DNA of 56,197 bases from Bacillota bacterium (lineage in GTDB: Bacteria > Bacillota > UBA5301 > JAMCQP01): the NCBI GenBank assembly GCA_023381695.1, contig JAMCQP010000086.1:17904-74100 (forward strand), written 5' to 3'. The position numbers and the translations under genes were made by a program. How positions within the stretch are numbered: position 1 is the first letter of the stretch; each line of letters opens with the position of its first letter. Below the pieces are notes generated by a model. That model was given only the letters and a program-made list of their open reading frames with translations, had not been told where the DNA came from and did not search any database. This document shows positions 7,353-15,123 of the stretch, piece by piece.

Positions 7353-8958
7353 CGGCCTTCACCGCCTTTCGATCCCGCTCCTCCAGCGCCAGTTTGTACT
7401 CTTCCAGAAGTTCGTATTCCTCCGCGGCCGACAGCACCGCGATCTGCTCCTTCTCCCAGTCGCGCTTCAGGCTGCCGAAGACCGGCAGCCCCGCCTTCTT
7501 GCGGTACCAGGCGTAATACAGGAAGGACAGGATGATCCACGACGGCCCGGCAATCCGGCCGATGGCGTGGGTGAGGATCACCTCAAAGAGCACCAGCCCC
7601 ACCCCTAAAATCCCGATGAAGCCCAGGATCGGCACATAGACTTCCCTTCCCCGAATGGTCATTTTCAAATTGAGCGGCATCCGATAGGGCCTTGGCGTAT
7701 ACGGGTCGGAAAACCGGAGCTTGATCAGCGCGATAAAGACCAGGATATACCCCGTGGTGGCCCCGAAGGCGTACATGTTCCCCAGGGTGTCCATGGCGCT
7801 CGGCGTCAGAAAGGACAGGATCGTCTGGATCACCCCGATCATGGAGAAGACCACGATGGTCCGCACCGGGGTGTGGTATCGCGGGTGCACCTTGTCAAAC
7901 CATCTGCTGATGAACTGGAACTTGCTCATGGCGTAGGTCAGGCGCGAGGCGCTCATCACTCCGGAATTGGCGGAGATGAGCAGGATCGTCGCCCCCAGGA
8001 TCGCGGCGAAAGGCCCGGCGATAACCCCGATAAACGGGATGGCATGGGCCAGCTTGGCCACGGGATCCCCCTCGTGCGCCGCAAAGGTGTTCCAGGGCAA
8101 GATCCCCAGCCCAAGGGTGGAAAAAGCCGTGGCAAAGATGAAGACCGTGAAGATGAGGGTAATCGACGTCCGCGGCACAATCGTGGCCGGCCTCCGGGTC
8201 TCCTGGGCGGCCTGGGAGATGGATTCCAGGCCCACAAACGAGATGATCGCCAGCGACGAGCCGTACATGAACTTGCTCAGGGTCGGGAACTGGGTCGTCC
8301 ACTGGTGCACAAACATCTCCGGCTTCCAGGCGAAAAGGAACCCGACGATAATGATGGTCGACTCGGTGACGATATCGATGGCGCCGATGATCTCGTTTAG
8401 AAGCGACGACTCGCGCATCCCCTTGATATTCAGCCAGATCAGAAAGACGATCAGCGACAGGGATTCCATGAGCCAGAACGGGTTCACATGCTTGAACGGG
8501 CCCAGATCGATGGCGAACCGTTCGATGGAAAACCCGAAGATGAGCGGCATGAAGAAGTTGATGTACCCCGCCGACGCCACGGCGAACAGCGCGATGTCGA
8601 TGGTATAGTCCAGAAGCAACGCGGCGCCGGCGATGAACCCCCAGAAATCCCCCAGCCCGCGCAGGGTGAAGTATTGCCCGCCCCCGGCCACCGGGTAGGC
8701 GGAAGCCAGCTCGGTATAGGCCAGGCCAATCATGATATAGACCAGGCCCGCCAGCGCAAAAGCCAGGCTGGCCGCCCCTTGCGCCGCCGCCATCACCAAT
8801 CCCAGGGCCGCATAGATATCCGCCCCCACATCCGCGTATCCCCACATGAAAGAACCCCACACTGTAACGTCACGCCGGAGTTCCAGCTTCTCCTCCGGCA
8901 TGCCGCCACTCTGCTTTTCCGGCTCGCCGCCGGTCTTCTCCGCCGTCTTTTCCGCCAA
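7333..8958 (-). CDS. APC-superfamily permease under a c-di-AMP riboswitch
   Basis: About 541 residues with 12 predicted membrane helices between about 30 and 480 and a charged cytoplasmic tail (VLSAAEEYELLEEYKLALEE). The first helix carries GYADVGADIYAALG, the unwound substrate-binding helix region of APC transporters. TTG 8958 is preferred because AAGGTGG lies 5 nt upstream; GTG 8967 is the alternative. It is the first gene after the riboswitch. Known ydaO-type switch targets include potassium importers (KimA) and amino-acid or osmolyte permeases of this superfamily. The neighbouring RCK genes favour K+ or a compatible solute. The substrate is not provable here. Confidence 0.85.
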   Translation of the reverse strand: MAEKTAEKTGGEPEKQSGGMPEEKLELRRDVTVWGSFMWGYADVGADIYAALGLVMAAAQGAASLAFALAGLVYIMIGLAYTELASAYPVAGGGQYFTLRGLGDFWGFIAGAALLLDYTIDIALFAVASAGYINFFMPLIFGFSIERFAIDLGPFKHVNPFWLMESLSLIVFLIWLNIKGMRESSLLNEIIGAIDIVTESTIIIVGFLFAWKPEMFVHQWTTQFPTLSKFMYGSSLAIISFVGLESISQAAQETRRPATIVPRTSITLIFTVFIFATAFSTLGLGILPWNTFAAHEGDPVAKLAHAIPFIGVIAGPFAAILGATILLISANSGVMSASRLTYAMSKFQFISRWFDKVHPRYHTPVRTIVVFSMIGVIQTILSFLTPSAMDTLGNMYAFGATTGYILVFIALIKLRFSDPYTPRPYRMPLNLKMTIRGREVYVPILGFIGILGVGLVLFEVILTHAIGRIAGPSWIILSFLYYAWYRKKAGLPVFGSLKRDWEKEQIAVLSAAEEYELLEEYKLALEERDRKAVKADAEPMG

Positions 8959-9013
8959 AGTTACCACCTTCTCTTACGCCTGTAGTATACCGCCGCCTTT
9001 TGGCAAATATAAA

Positions 9014-9036
9014 ACCATGGAGGGGGTCTCCATGGT
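9014..9036 (-). terminator. Riboswitch expression platform: intrinsic terminator
   Basis: Arms 9014-9022 and 9028-9036 form a perfect 9-bp stem with a 5-nt loop. On the minus strand it is followed by TTTTATATTTG. It lies between the c-di-AMP aptamer and the permease start, so ligand-bound RNA would be expected to terminate here. A second stem (GCGGC/GCCGC, 9045-9078) lies between it and the aptamer. Confidence 0.8.
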
Positions 9037-9097
9037 CTAAAAACGGCGGCTCGACCCGAAAGTCGGACCGGACGCCGCATGGCACATCCTCCTCTTC

Positions 9098-9239
9098 ACA
9101 CGCCTGCGAGGTTAGCTGACGGGTTCGGGCCGAAGAGTGACCCTATGCGACGGGCTCCCGCTGGCCGAAACCGGCAGGATATCGCGTCGCGGATTCACCC
9201 CATAAGTTGGTTCCCCCGCTTCTTGCGAATTAGGCGTAT
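9098..9239 (-). ncRNA. c-di-AMP riboswitch (ydaO/yuaA class)
   Basis: Read on the minus strand, the region has the conserved blocks of the class in order: ACGCCTAATTCGC, GGGGGAACCAA, TGGGGTGAATCC, then a variable arm, CACTCTTCGGCCCGAACCC, GTCAGCTAACCTCGCAGGCG. The closing P1 helix pairs ACGCCT (9232-9237) with AGGCGT (9100-9105). The class normally turns genes off when c-di-AMP is high. A promoter lies upstream (9291-9319) and a terminator downstream (9014-9036). Confidence 0.93.
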
Positions 9240-9290
9240 CCTTTCCTCTGACAAATTGGTTTCCACAACTTAGTTTTCGACGATGCGATA

Positions 9291-9319
9291 ATTCTACTCT
9301 TTTTGCCTGGACCAGTAAA
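9291..9319 (-). promoter_or_regulatory. Sigma-A promoter of the riboswitch operon
   Basis: On the minus strand, TTTACT (9319-9314) and TAGAAT (9296-9291) are separated by 17 nt. The predicted start near 9284 is about 45 nt before the aptamer. Confidence 0.65.
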
Positions 9320-9329
9320 ACCTGGAATA

Positions 9330-9382
9330 GGAAATCCCTTTCCTGATTATTGCCAATAACACCGGCCCTGGAAAGGGATTCC
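9330..9382. repeat. Long inverted repeat / possible thrS terminator
   Basis: GGAAATCCCTTTCC (9330-9343) and GGAAAGGGATTCC (9370-9382) form a 13-14 bp stem. The loop holds a second palindrome, TTATTGCCAATAA (9347-9359). It lies just after the thrS stop (9441, minus) and just upstream of the permease promoter. On the minus strand the tail TATTCCAGGTTTT is only weakly T-rich, so terminator function is uncertain. Confidence 0.5.
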
Positions 9383-9440
9383 TCGGGTTATCACCGACTC
9401 GCGGCACTCCTTGAAAAATCGCTGCTTTTTGCGACAATCG

Positions 9441-11363
9441 CTACTTCTTGCCGGCGATCTCCCCGGTGACCTTATTCAGGAAATCCACGGCGGGCATCGT
9501 CCCTAGATCCCCTCTGTCCCTGCTGCGTACCGCCACCGAGGCCGTCTCGACCTCTTTATCGCCGATCACCAGCATATAGGGGATCCTGGCCATCTGCGCC
9601 TCCCGGATCTTGTAACCGAGCTTTTCGTTGCGCTCGTCCCTCTCCACGCGCACCCGGTGGTCGTCCAGGAGCTTTTGCACCTCCCGCGCGTAGGGCAGGT
9701 GCGCCTCGCCCACCGAAATGACCTTGACCTGCACCGGGGAGAGCCAGGTCGGAAAGGCGCCGGCGTAATGTTCGATCAGGATGCCGATGAACCGCTCCAT
9801 GCTGCCGAAGATGGTCCGGTGCAGCATCACCGGCCGGTGCTTCTCCCCGTCCTCGCCCACATAGGTCAGATCGAAGCGCTCCGGCATGAGGAAATCGAGC
9901 TGGATGGTCCCGCATTGCCAGGTCCGGCCCAGGCAGTCCCGGAGGTGAAAGTCGATCTTCGGCCCGTAAAACGCCCCGTCGCCCTCGTTCACCCGGTAAT
10001 CCATCTTCTTGCCCTCCAAAGCCTCCTGCAGGGAAGCCGTGGCCTTCTCCCAGATCTCATCGGAACCCATGGCGTTCTCCGGCTTGGTGCTCAGTTCCAC
10101 ATGGTACTCAAACCCGAAGACGCGGTAGATATGGTCGGCGAGGTCGATCACGCCCTCGATCTCCGAGCGAATCTGCGACGGCAGCATGAAGATGTGGGCA
10201 TCATCCTGCGTGAAGCAGCGCACCCGCATCAGGCCGTGAAGAGCGCCCGACAGCTCGTGCCGGTGCACCAGGCCCAGTTCCGCCACCCGCAGGGGCAAAT
10301 CGCGGTAACTGTGGATCTCCCGTTTGTACAGGAGCATGCCGCCCGGGCAGTTCATGGGCTTGACCGCATAATCCTCATCATCAATCCTGGTAAAATACAT
10401 GTTCTCCTTGTAATGGTCCCAGTGGCCCGACTGGCGCCAGAGCTTTTCGTTCAAGATGATCGGGGTCTTGACCTCCTGGTAGCCCCGCTTGCGGTGCTCC
10501 TCCCGCCAGAAATCTTCCAGGGTGTTGCGCAGGATCATCCCCTTGGGGTGAAAGAACGGAAATCCCGGCCCCTCATCCATCAGGCTGAAGAGGTCCAGTT
10601 CCTTGCCGAGCTTGCGGTGATCGCGTTTGGCCGCCTCTTCCAGCATGTGCAGGTAGTTGTCCAGCTCCGCCTGCGTTGGGAAGGCCACGCCATAGATCCG
10701 TTGCAGCATCTCCCGTTGCGAGTCGCCGCGCCAGTAGGCGCCCGCAATGCTTTGCAGCTTGAAAGCCTTGATCCGGTCGGTGGAGGGGAGGTGCGGCCCC
10801 AGGCACAGGTCGATGAAATCGCCCTGTTGATACAGGGAGACCTTCTCCCCGGGAAGGGCCTCAATGAGCTCCACCTTGTACTTCTGCCCCGCCTCGCGGA
10901 AGAACTTCAGGGCCTCCTCCTTTTTCATCTCGAGGCGTTTAAACGGCAGGGCCTCCTTCACAATCCTGGCCATCTCCGCTTCAATCCTGGGCAGATCCCC
11001 GGGAGCCAGGGGCACTGGCAGGTCAAAATCGTAGTAGAAGCCGTTTTCGATCGCCGGGCCGATGGCAAACTTCACCTCCGGAAAGAGCCGTTTCACCGCC
11101 TGGGCCATCACGTGCGAGATGCTGTGCCGGTAGATCTCCACCCCTTCCGGCGAATCCAGCGTGATCATCGATACCGGCGCGTCGGCCTCTATCCTGTAGC
11201 CGAGATCCACCCGGCCCTCGCCCACTGTTGCGGCGACAGCCGCCTTGGCCAGGCGCGGCCCGATGGCCGCCGCCACCTCGGCCACGGTAATCCCCCTTGG
11301 GAATTCCCTGCTAGAACCATCCGGAAAACTGATCCGGATCTGATCCGTCATCACTTTGCTCAT
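9441..11363 (-). CDS. thrS: Threonyl-tRNA synthetase
   Basis: About 640 residues, full length. The order is: TGS domain (1-62), editing domain with HSISH and CLGPH metal-type motifs, class II catalytic core with motif 2 HRHELSGALHGLMRVRCFTQDDAH, and C-terminal anticodon-binding domain (about 540-640). It charges tRNA-Thr in the cytoplasm. The start is ATG 11363 (8 nt after AAAGGGG) or the adjoining ATG 11366; the longer frame upstream runs into the leader. It follows a T-box leader and strong promoter. The ytxC-thrS order is also seen in Bacillus. Confidence 0.97.
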   Translation of the reverse strand: MSKVMTDQIRISFPDGSSREFPRGITVAEVAAAIGPRLAKAAVAATVGEGRVDLGYRIEADAPVSMITLDSPEGVEIYRHSISHVMAQAVKRLFPEVKFAIGPAIENGFYYDFDLPVPLAPGDLPRIEAEMARIVKEALPFKRLEMKKEEALKFFREAGQKYKVELIEALPGEKVSLYQQGDFIDLCLGPHLPSTDRIKAFKLQSIAGAYWRGDSQREMLQRIYGVAFPTQAELDNYLHMLEEAAKRDHRKLGKELDLFSLMDEGPGFPFFHPKGMILRNTLEDFWREEHRKRGYQEVKTPIILNEKLWRQSGHWDHYKENMYFTRIDDEDYAVKPMNCPGGMLLYKREIHSYRDLPLRVAELGLVHRHELSGALHGLMRVRCFTQDDAHIFMLPSQIRSEIEGVIDLADHIYRVFGFEYHVELSTKPENAMGSDEIWEKATASLQEALEGKKMDYRVNEGDGAFYGPKIDFHLRDCLGRTWQCGTIQLDFLMPERFDLTYVGEDGEKHRPVMLHRTIFGSMERFIGILIEHYAGAFPTWLSPVQVKVISVGEAHLPYAREVQKLLDDHRVRVERDERNEKLGYKIREAQMARIPYMLVIGDKEVETASVAVRSRDRGDLGTMPAVDFLNKVTGEIAGKK

Positions 11364-11429
11364 CATCCACACCCCTTTGGCATATTTGGCATACTTTGTT
11401 TTTGCACATTTCAAACGTTTAAAATAAAC

Positions 11430-11796
11430 AAGGCCCCTCACCCCCCCAAAGTTTTTGAGGGACGAGAGGCCTTCTCGCGGTTCCACCCTTATTGGCCCGT
11501 AAATTGCTCCGGACAAGTCGCTCTTTCAAGCAACTTACGAACCCGCAGGCAATTTAGCGAACCCGCTCATTTGTGAAGATAACGGCTCCCGCCGGCTCGG
11601 CCTACCTGGCCTGGATCGATCCCACCCCGAACGGGCGCCTGGTGAATCGATCACGGGCTCTTTCAGCCTGCAACTCCAAGGGGGTCTTCGGACATCTCGG
11701 CCGCGGAGAGCTTCCAGCCGCCGGCTCTCCTTCTCTATCGGACTTCATATCCTACTTTCCTCTTCATCGTCTTTGCAAATTGGCTTGAATCTATTG
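11430..11796 (-). ncRNA. T-box leader of thrS (tRNA-Thr sensing)
   Basis: The invariant T-box AGGGTGGAACCGCG is at 11489-11476 on the minus strand. It is followed by a terminator hairpin (AAGGCC...GGCCTT with CCCTCA/TGAGGG, about 11472-11431) and TTTATTTT. Stem I features include GAAAGTAGGATATGAAG and the AGAGAGCC/GGCTGGAAG distal arm. A candidate ACC (Thr) specifier lies at 11685-11683, before the GGAGTTGCAGGCTGAA segment. Uncharged tRNA-Thr is expected to stabilise the antiterminator. Confidence 0.93.
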
Positions 11797-11802
11797 ACAA
11801 TT

Positions 11803-11831
11803 ATTATACCAATCTGCGATAGGGATGTCAA
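11803..11831 (-). promoter_or_regulatory. Consensus sigma-A promoter of thrS
   Basis: TTGACA (11831-11826) and TATAAT (11808-11803) on the minus strand have an exact 17-nt spacer, a full consensus match. It starts the T-box leader near 11796. Confidence 0.9.
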
Positions 11832-11903
11832 CAGTTTTATTGCTGCGCCGATCTGCCCTCCGGTTTCCACGCCCTTGCCGATGTCGTTACGAAAGAAAGC
11901 TGG

Positions 11904-12815
11904 TTACCTCCGCCGCCATAACGGGGAATCGGTCCCTTGCTCCACCTCGCAAAACTGGCAGCCGGGGCAAAACTCAACCCGCTCTTCAAAGACGTTTACA
12001 ATGGTCTGAGCAACCTCCCGTTTCTTGCGAAAATGCAAAACGATCTTCCGGGGGGCGATGGTGATCAATGCACTGACCAGAAGGTCGTCGTAGTCCATCT
12101 GGTTCTGCACCAGATCGAAGACAAATCCTTCGAGATATTCGTTGTCCACCACGCGCCTGTCACGGTCCAGCAACCGGAAAAGGCCCGACGCCCGCACGAT
12201 CACATGCACCTCGTCCGCCTTGGGTTCCTGAATGGCCACAAAATGCTTCAGCAGGCGGATGAACTCCTGGTATTCCCTGTCCACGACAAAACCATCCACG
12301 GCCCTGTCCACCGCCTCGCAGAGCTCCTGGAAGTAATCCTTGAGCCAAAACCTCACAAACCCCTCAATGATGAGTTTGTTGCTGGTGTTTAAGTAATCGA
12401 CCACCTTGTAGAGGATCTGATTGCGCCTGTTGATGAGCTGGAGAAGATCTTCCTCGCCGGTTTCGACGTTCCGCGTCAACAGCTGGCCGGCCCGGGCGAC
12501 AATCTGCTGTTTTTCTTCCTCGGTGAAGTTGGCGTAATGGCTTTTCAGGATCTTTGGCAAAAGCCCCAGCTGAAAGTCATTGACAATGAGATCGGCAATG
12601 GCGCTGGCCACATAATACCGGAGGATCTTGTCCGTATCTCCGGCAGGGGTTTTTCCAGCCGGTATCAAGCGGCAACCGAAGAAGATCATTTCACCGGTTT
12701 GCCGTTCATCTATCTTAAAGAGAATGCCCTCATCTTGCAGCAAGGAAAATTCTCTATAAAGTCGGGACCGTACGGGTTCTATGTTGGAAGACGTTACGAT
12801 CGAGATAGACTCCAT
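11904..12815 (-). CDS. ytxC: YtxC-like sporulation-associated protein
   Basis: About 303 residues without signal peptide or membrane helices. The sequence fits the YtxC family: an N-terminal beta-rich part (MESISIVTSSNIEPVRSRLYREF), a central ADLIVNDFQLGLLPKILKSHY region, and a C-terminal half with FVAIQEPKADEVHVIVRASG and a final CPGCQFCEVEQ. The three clustered cysteines may bind metal. The start is ATG 12815 with AAGGGAG 8 nt upstream; GTG 12824 is possible. Bacillus carries ytxC next to thrS, the same synteny, and annotates it as sporulation-related. The molecular role is unknown. Confidence 0.75.
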   Translation of the reverse strand: MESISIVTSSNIEPVRSRLYREFSLLQDEGILFKIDERQTGEMIFFGCRLIPAGKTPAGDTDKILRYYVASAIADLIVNDFQLGLLPKILKSHYANFTEEEKQQIVARAGQLLTRNVETGEEDLLQLINRRNQILYKVVDYLNTSNKLIIEGFVRFWLKDYFQELCEAVDRAVDGFVVDREYQEFIRLLKHFVAIQEPKADEVHVIVRASGLFRLLDRDRRVVDNEYLEGFVFDLVQNQMDYDDLLVSALITIAPRKIVLHFRKKREVAQTIVNVFEERVEFCPGCQFCEVEQGTDSPLWRRR

Positions 12816-12906
12816 CCACCTCACTCCCTTCTGGGCCTATTATATGTGTGCCCAAAAGTTTGTATACGGCGAAGGAATGGAAGGGATGGGCATTACAAGC
12901 ATCCAA

Positions 12907-12934
12907 AATAAAAAAAGCCCGGTCGCAACCAGGC
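12907..12934 (-). terminator. Terminator of tRNA-Val
   Basis: On the minus strand, GCCTGGT-TGCG-ACCGGGC (12934-12917) is followed by TTTTTTTATTTT. It lies 18 nt after the tRNA-Val 3' end. Confidence 0.8.
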
Positions 12935-12951
12935 CTTGTTTTCAAGAAAGA

Positions 12952-13028
12952 TGGTGGGGCTGATGCGGATCGAACGCATGACCTCTACGATGTCAACGTA
13001 GCACTCTAACCATCTGAGCTACAGCCCC
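12952..13028 (-). tRNA. tRNA-Val (GAC anticodon)
   Basis: A full 77-nt cloverleaf: acceptor GGGGCTG/CAGCCCC, anticodon stem CTACG/CGTAG with loop TTGACAT, T arm ATGCG-TTCGATC-CGCAT, and encoded CCA. It stands alone between ytxC and the acetamidase-like gene. Confidence 0.95.
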
Positions 13029-13068
13029 ACTTTGGCACAGTTGATTATAACCCATCCGGCGGTGTTTG

Positions 13069-13590
13069 TCAAGAGACGGTTTTGAAGGCGGTTTGGGGAG
13101 CAGTTTCGGAAAGAGACGCCCTGAGCCGGACCAGGGCTTTTACCGGGGCCGTATCCAGCGCAGCGGCGACACTTTCGGCGCCGCTCCTATCCAGAAGATG
13201 AACCAATCCCACCGCCAGGTTGGCCCCCGGGACAAGCACCGGCAGGTTAACCCGGGTCCCCGCGACGACTTCGTTCGCAACCGGCCTCCCCATTCCACCC
13301 GTTTTTGAAATGGGAACCGGGGCTTCCCCTTTTTCCGGCTCCACCCCGATGAAGCCAATCGCCGGACGCCAGCCCTCGGGACTGTTCGTGCCCGCTTCCC
13401 CGCCGGTAATCTCCAGAATATCCACCACCAGCACATCGCCCGGCTTGGCCCCGAGAATGGCCACCGGGCCCGTGGCCAAAGGCCTGTCGGACGTCTCGAA
13501 GATGATCTCTTCGCCGGGCTCCGCTCCTTCCACCGCCGGATACTCCCGTGACATCTCCCTGACAAGCTCTTCTCGGGTAATTCGTTTCAA
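13069..13590 (-). CDS. Short acetamidase/formamidase-like protein
   Basis: 173 residues. The C-terminal half resembles the FmdA/AmdA amidohydrolase fold: GGMGRPVANEVVAGTRVNLPVLVPGANLAVGLVH matches (in shortened parts) the family's G-N-G-x-LPV-x-PGA-L-GD-H pattern. The usual GD-x-H is GLVH here, so one acidic residue is missing. Typical members are about 300 residues or more; this one is compact. The start is a TTG with GGTGGGG upstream and is uncertain. It is followed by the nitroreductase on the same strand (18-bp spacing to that gene's stop). Substrate and activity are unknown. Confidence 0.6.
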   Translation of the reverse strand: MKRITREELVREMSREYPAVEGAEPGEEIIFETSDRPLATGPVAILGAKPGDVLVVDILEITGGEAGTNSPEGWRPAIGFIGVEPEKGEAPVPISKTGGMGRPVANEVVAGTRVNLPVLVPGANLAVGLVHLLDRSGAESVAAALDTAPVKALVRLRASLSETAPQTAFKTVS

Positions 13591-13608
13591 ACCTGTTCCC
13601 CACCGTTT

Positions 13609-14235
13609 CTACTCGATAAATTGCAAAACCTCTTCGACCGGTTTGCGTGAACGCATGCCGGGGCGCTCATCGGGAATGCCGATGGGCACCAGGGTTACCA
13701 GCCGCCAGGGCTCCCGGATTCTGAGGATCTTTTCCAGTTCCGATGCCGCAATCAGCGGCGAAGTCATCCAGACCGTCCCGTACCCCTTGTAATACGCCGC
13801 CAGCGTCAGGTTTTGCACCGCGGCGCTGATACTCTGTATGTCTGGCCTGGCCCAGGCCCGTCCCGGTTCCACCGGCAACCCGTGCAAAAGCCGGAGTTCA
13901 TCCGTAGAACTGCGGTAAGGCTCGCCGCAGACCGCAATAACCATGGGTGCATCCGCCATAAAAACCGAAAAGCTTTTGAATCCCAGGATCTTCGGCCGTT
14001 CCCTGGCCAGCTCGGGAATCCTGGTCATGTCTTCAATCGCCTGTTCCACCACCGCGCGCATCCGGAGGAGCACGTCCTTGTTTGAAATCGCGATAAAACG
14101 CCACATCTGCCGGTTGCTGGCGCTGGGAGCGAGAGTAGCTATCCTGATAATCTCTTCTATATCCTTCCGTGGAAGAGGATTTGGCTTGAAACGCCGGATG
14201 CTACGCCTACCCTGCACGACCTCCAAAAAATCCAT
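13609..14235 (-). CDS. Nitroreductase family protein
   Basis: 208 residues, typical of FMN-dependent nitroreductases. The FMN-binding N-terminus VVQGRRSIRRFKPNPLP and SNRQMWRFI are clear, and the C-terminal GYGTVWMTSP and VPIGIP segments fit the flavin site. It reduces nitro or quinone groups with NAD(P)H in most characterised members. The start is ATG 14235 with GGAGGG 6 nt upstream; the open frame continues into the tRNA cluster, but that extension is not coding. The physiological substrate is unknown. Confidence 0.88.
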   Translation of the reverse strand: MDFLEVVQGRRSIRRFKPNPLPRKDIEEIIRIATLAPSASNRQMWRFIAISNKDVLLRMRAVVEQAIEDMTRIPELARERPKILGFKSFSVFMADAPMVIAVCGEPYRSSTDELRLLHGLPVEPGRAWARPDIQSISAAVQNLTLAAYYKGYGTVWMTSPLIAASELEKILRIREPWRLVTLVPIGIPDERPGMRSRKPVEEVLQFIE

Positions 14236-14330
14236 CGCTTTCCCTCCTCGTGACAAACATCCCACAATGTGCGAAACCTGCCAAATATAACTTCTCCCGT
14301 TGTACTTGTAATCCTTTTCACATCCCAGAA

Positions 14331-14362
14331 TAAAAAGCGGAACCTCCAATTTAGAAGTTCCC
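14331..14362 (-). terminator. Terminator of the six-tRNA operon
   Basis: On the minus strand, GGAACTTC and GAGGTTCC (14361-14354 and 14346-14339) pair around a 7-nt loop and are followed by GCTTTTTATT. It lies 18 nt after tRNA-Leu. Confidence 0.8.
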
Positions 14363-14378
14363 TGCCTTAATACTGCAC

Positions 14379-14467
14379 TGGTGCCGGAGACCGGGATCGA
14401 ACCGGTACGAGCTTTGGGCCCGAGGGATTTTAAGTCCCTTGCGTCTGCCAGTTCCGCCACTCCGGCG
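14379..14467 (-). tRNA. tRNA-Leu (TAA anticodon)
   Basis: An 89-nt class II tRNA with a long variable arm (CGGGCCCAAAGCTCG region). Acceptor GCCGGAG/CTCCGGC, anticodon stem AGGGA/TCCCT with loop CTTAAAA, encoded CCA. It is last of six in the operon. Confidence 0.95.
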
Positions 14468-14472
14468 TTATT

Positions 14473-14546
14473 GGAGGCGGCACCCAGATTCGAACTGGGG
14501 TATAGAGGTTTTGCAGACCTCTGCCTTACCTCTTGGCTATGCCGCC
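14473..14546 (-). tRNA. tRNA-Cys (GCA anticodon)
   Basis: A 74-nt cloverleaf with acceptor GGCGGCA/TGCCGCC, anticodon loop CTGCAAA, and TTCGAAT in the T loop; CCA is encoded. Confidence 0.95.
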
Positions 14547-14615
14547 TCGACAAGATCACTAAATATTGATAGGATTTGCCGGACAACTGCCCCGGCAAAT
14601 CCCCATATTGGCCTT

Positions 14616-14690
14616 TGGAGCGGAAGACGGGATTTGAACCCGCGACCCTCGCCTTGGCAAGGCGATGCTCTACCGCTGAGCCACTTCCGC
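14616..14690 (-). tRNA. tRNA-Gly (GCC anticodon)
   Basis: A 75-nt cloverleaf with acceptor GCGGAAG/CTTCCGC, anticodon stem TCGCC/GGCGA with loop TTGCCAA, and encoded CCA. Confidence 0.95.
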
Positions 14691-14697
14691 ATATTTA

Positions 14698-14773
<76 letters not shown>

Positions 14774-14779
14774 ATAAAA

Positions 14780-14856
14780 TGGCGACCCCGAACGGGCTCG
14801 AACCGTCGACCTCTTGCGTGACAGGCAAGCGTTCTAACCAACTGAACTACGGGGCC
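14780..14856 (-). tRNA. tRNA-Asp (GTC anticodon)
   Basis: A 77-nt cloverleaf with acceptor GGCCCCG/CGGGGTC (one G-T pair), anticodon stem CTTGC/GCAAG with loop CTGTCAC, G discriminator and encoded CCA. Confidence 0.95.
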
Positions 14857-14871
14857 GCGTTTTTAGAGCTA

Positions 14872-14947
14872 TGGTGGGCGAAACAGGGCTCGAACCTGTG
14901 ACCCCCTGCGTGTAAAGCAGGTGCTCTCCCAGCTGAGCTATTCGCCC
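14872..14947 (-). tRNA. tRNA-Val (TAC anticodon)
   Basis: A 76-nt cloverleaf with acceptor GGGCGAA/TTCGCCC, anticodon loop TTTACAC, and encoded CCA. It is first in the operon (Val-Asp-Phe-Gly-Cys-Leu). Confidence 0.95.
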
Positions 14948-14989
14948 TGATTCGCATGGCGCTTCCCGGTTACCGTTAAAGCATTTTTA

Positions 14990-15018
14990 AGTATACCTGA
15001 AACCGGCTCAATAGTCAA
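14990..15018 (-). promoter_or_regulatory. Sigma-A promoter of the tRNA operon
   Basis: TTGACT (15018-15013) and TATACT (14995-14990) on the minus strand have a 17-nt spacer. The start would be near 14983, about 35 nt before tRNA-Val. Confidence 0.85.
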
Positions 15019-15123
15019 AAATAGCAAGCCACCCTTGAACCTATTTAGCGGTTCCAAAGCCTGTCATACGCGTTTTCTCTCGGTTTTGCTGGCCAATTCG
15101 CGGTCACAGCGCACCATGGCCTT

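Noticed and set aside
8488..8985. Open frames opposite the APC permease
   Set aside because: Shadow frames over a well-supported membrane protein gene.
11364..11516. Upstream extension of the thrS frame
   Set aside because: It overlaps the T-box terminator; the start pair at 11363/11366 has a proper ribosome binding site.
9657..11576. 639-codon open frame on the plus strand opposite thrS
   Set aside because: It is antisense to a clear thrS gene, and its His/Gln/Arg/Leu-rich product has no family features; high-GC third positions open such frames.
14236..14598. Long N-terminal extension of the nitroreductase frame
   Set aside because: It runs through the tRNA-Leu and tRNA-Cys genes and a terminator; ATG 14235 has a strong ribosome binding site.
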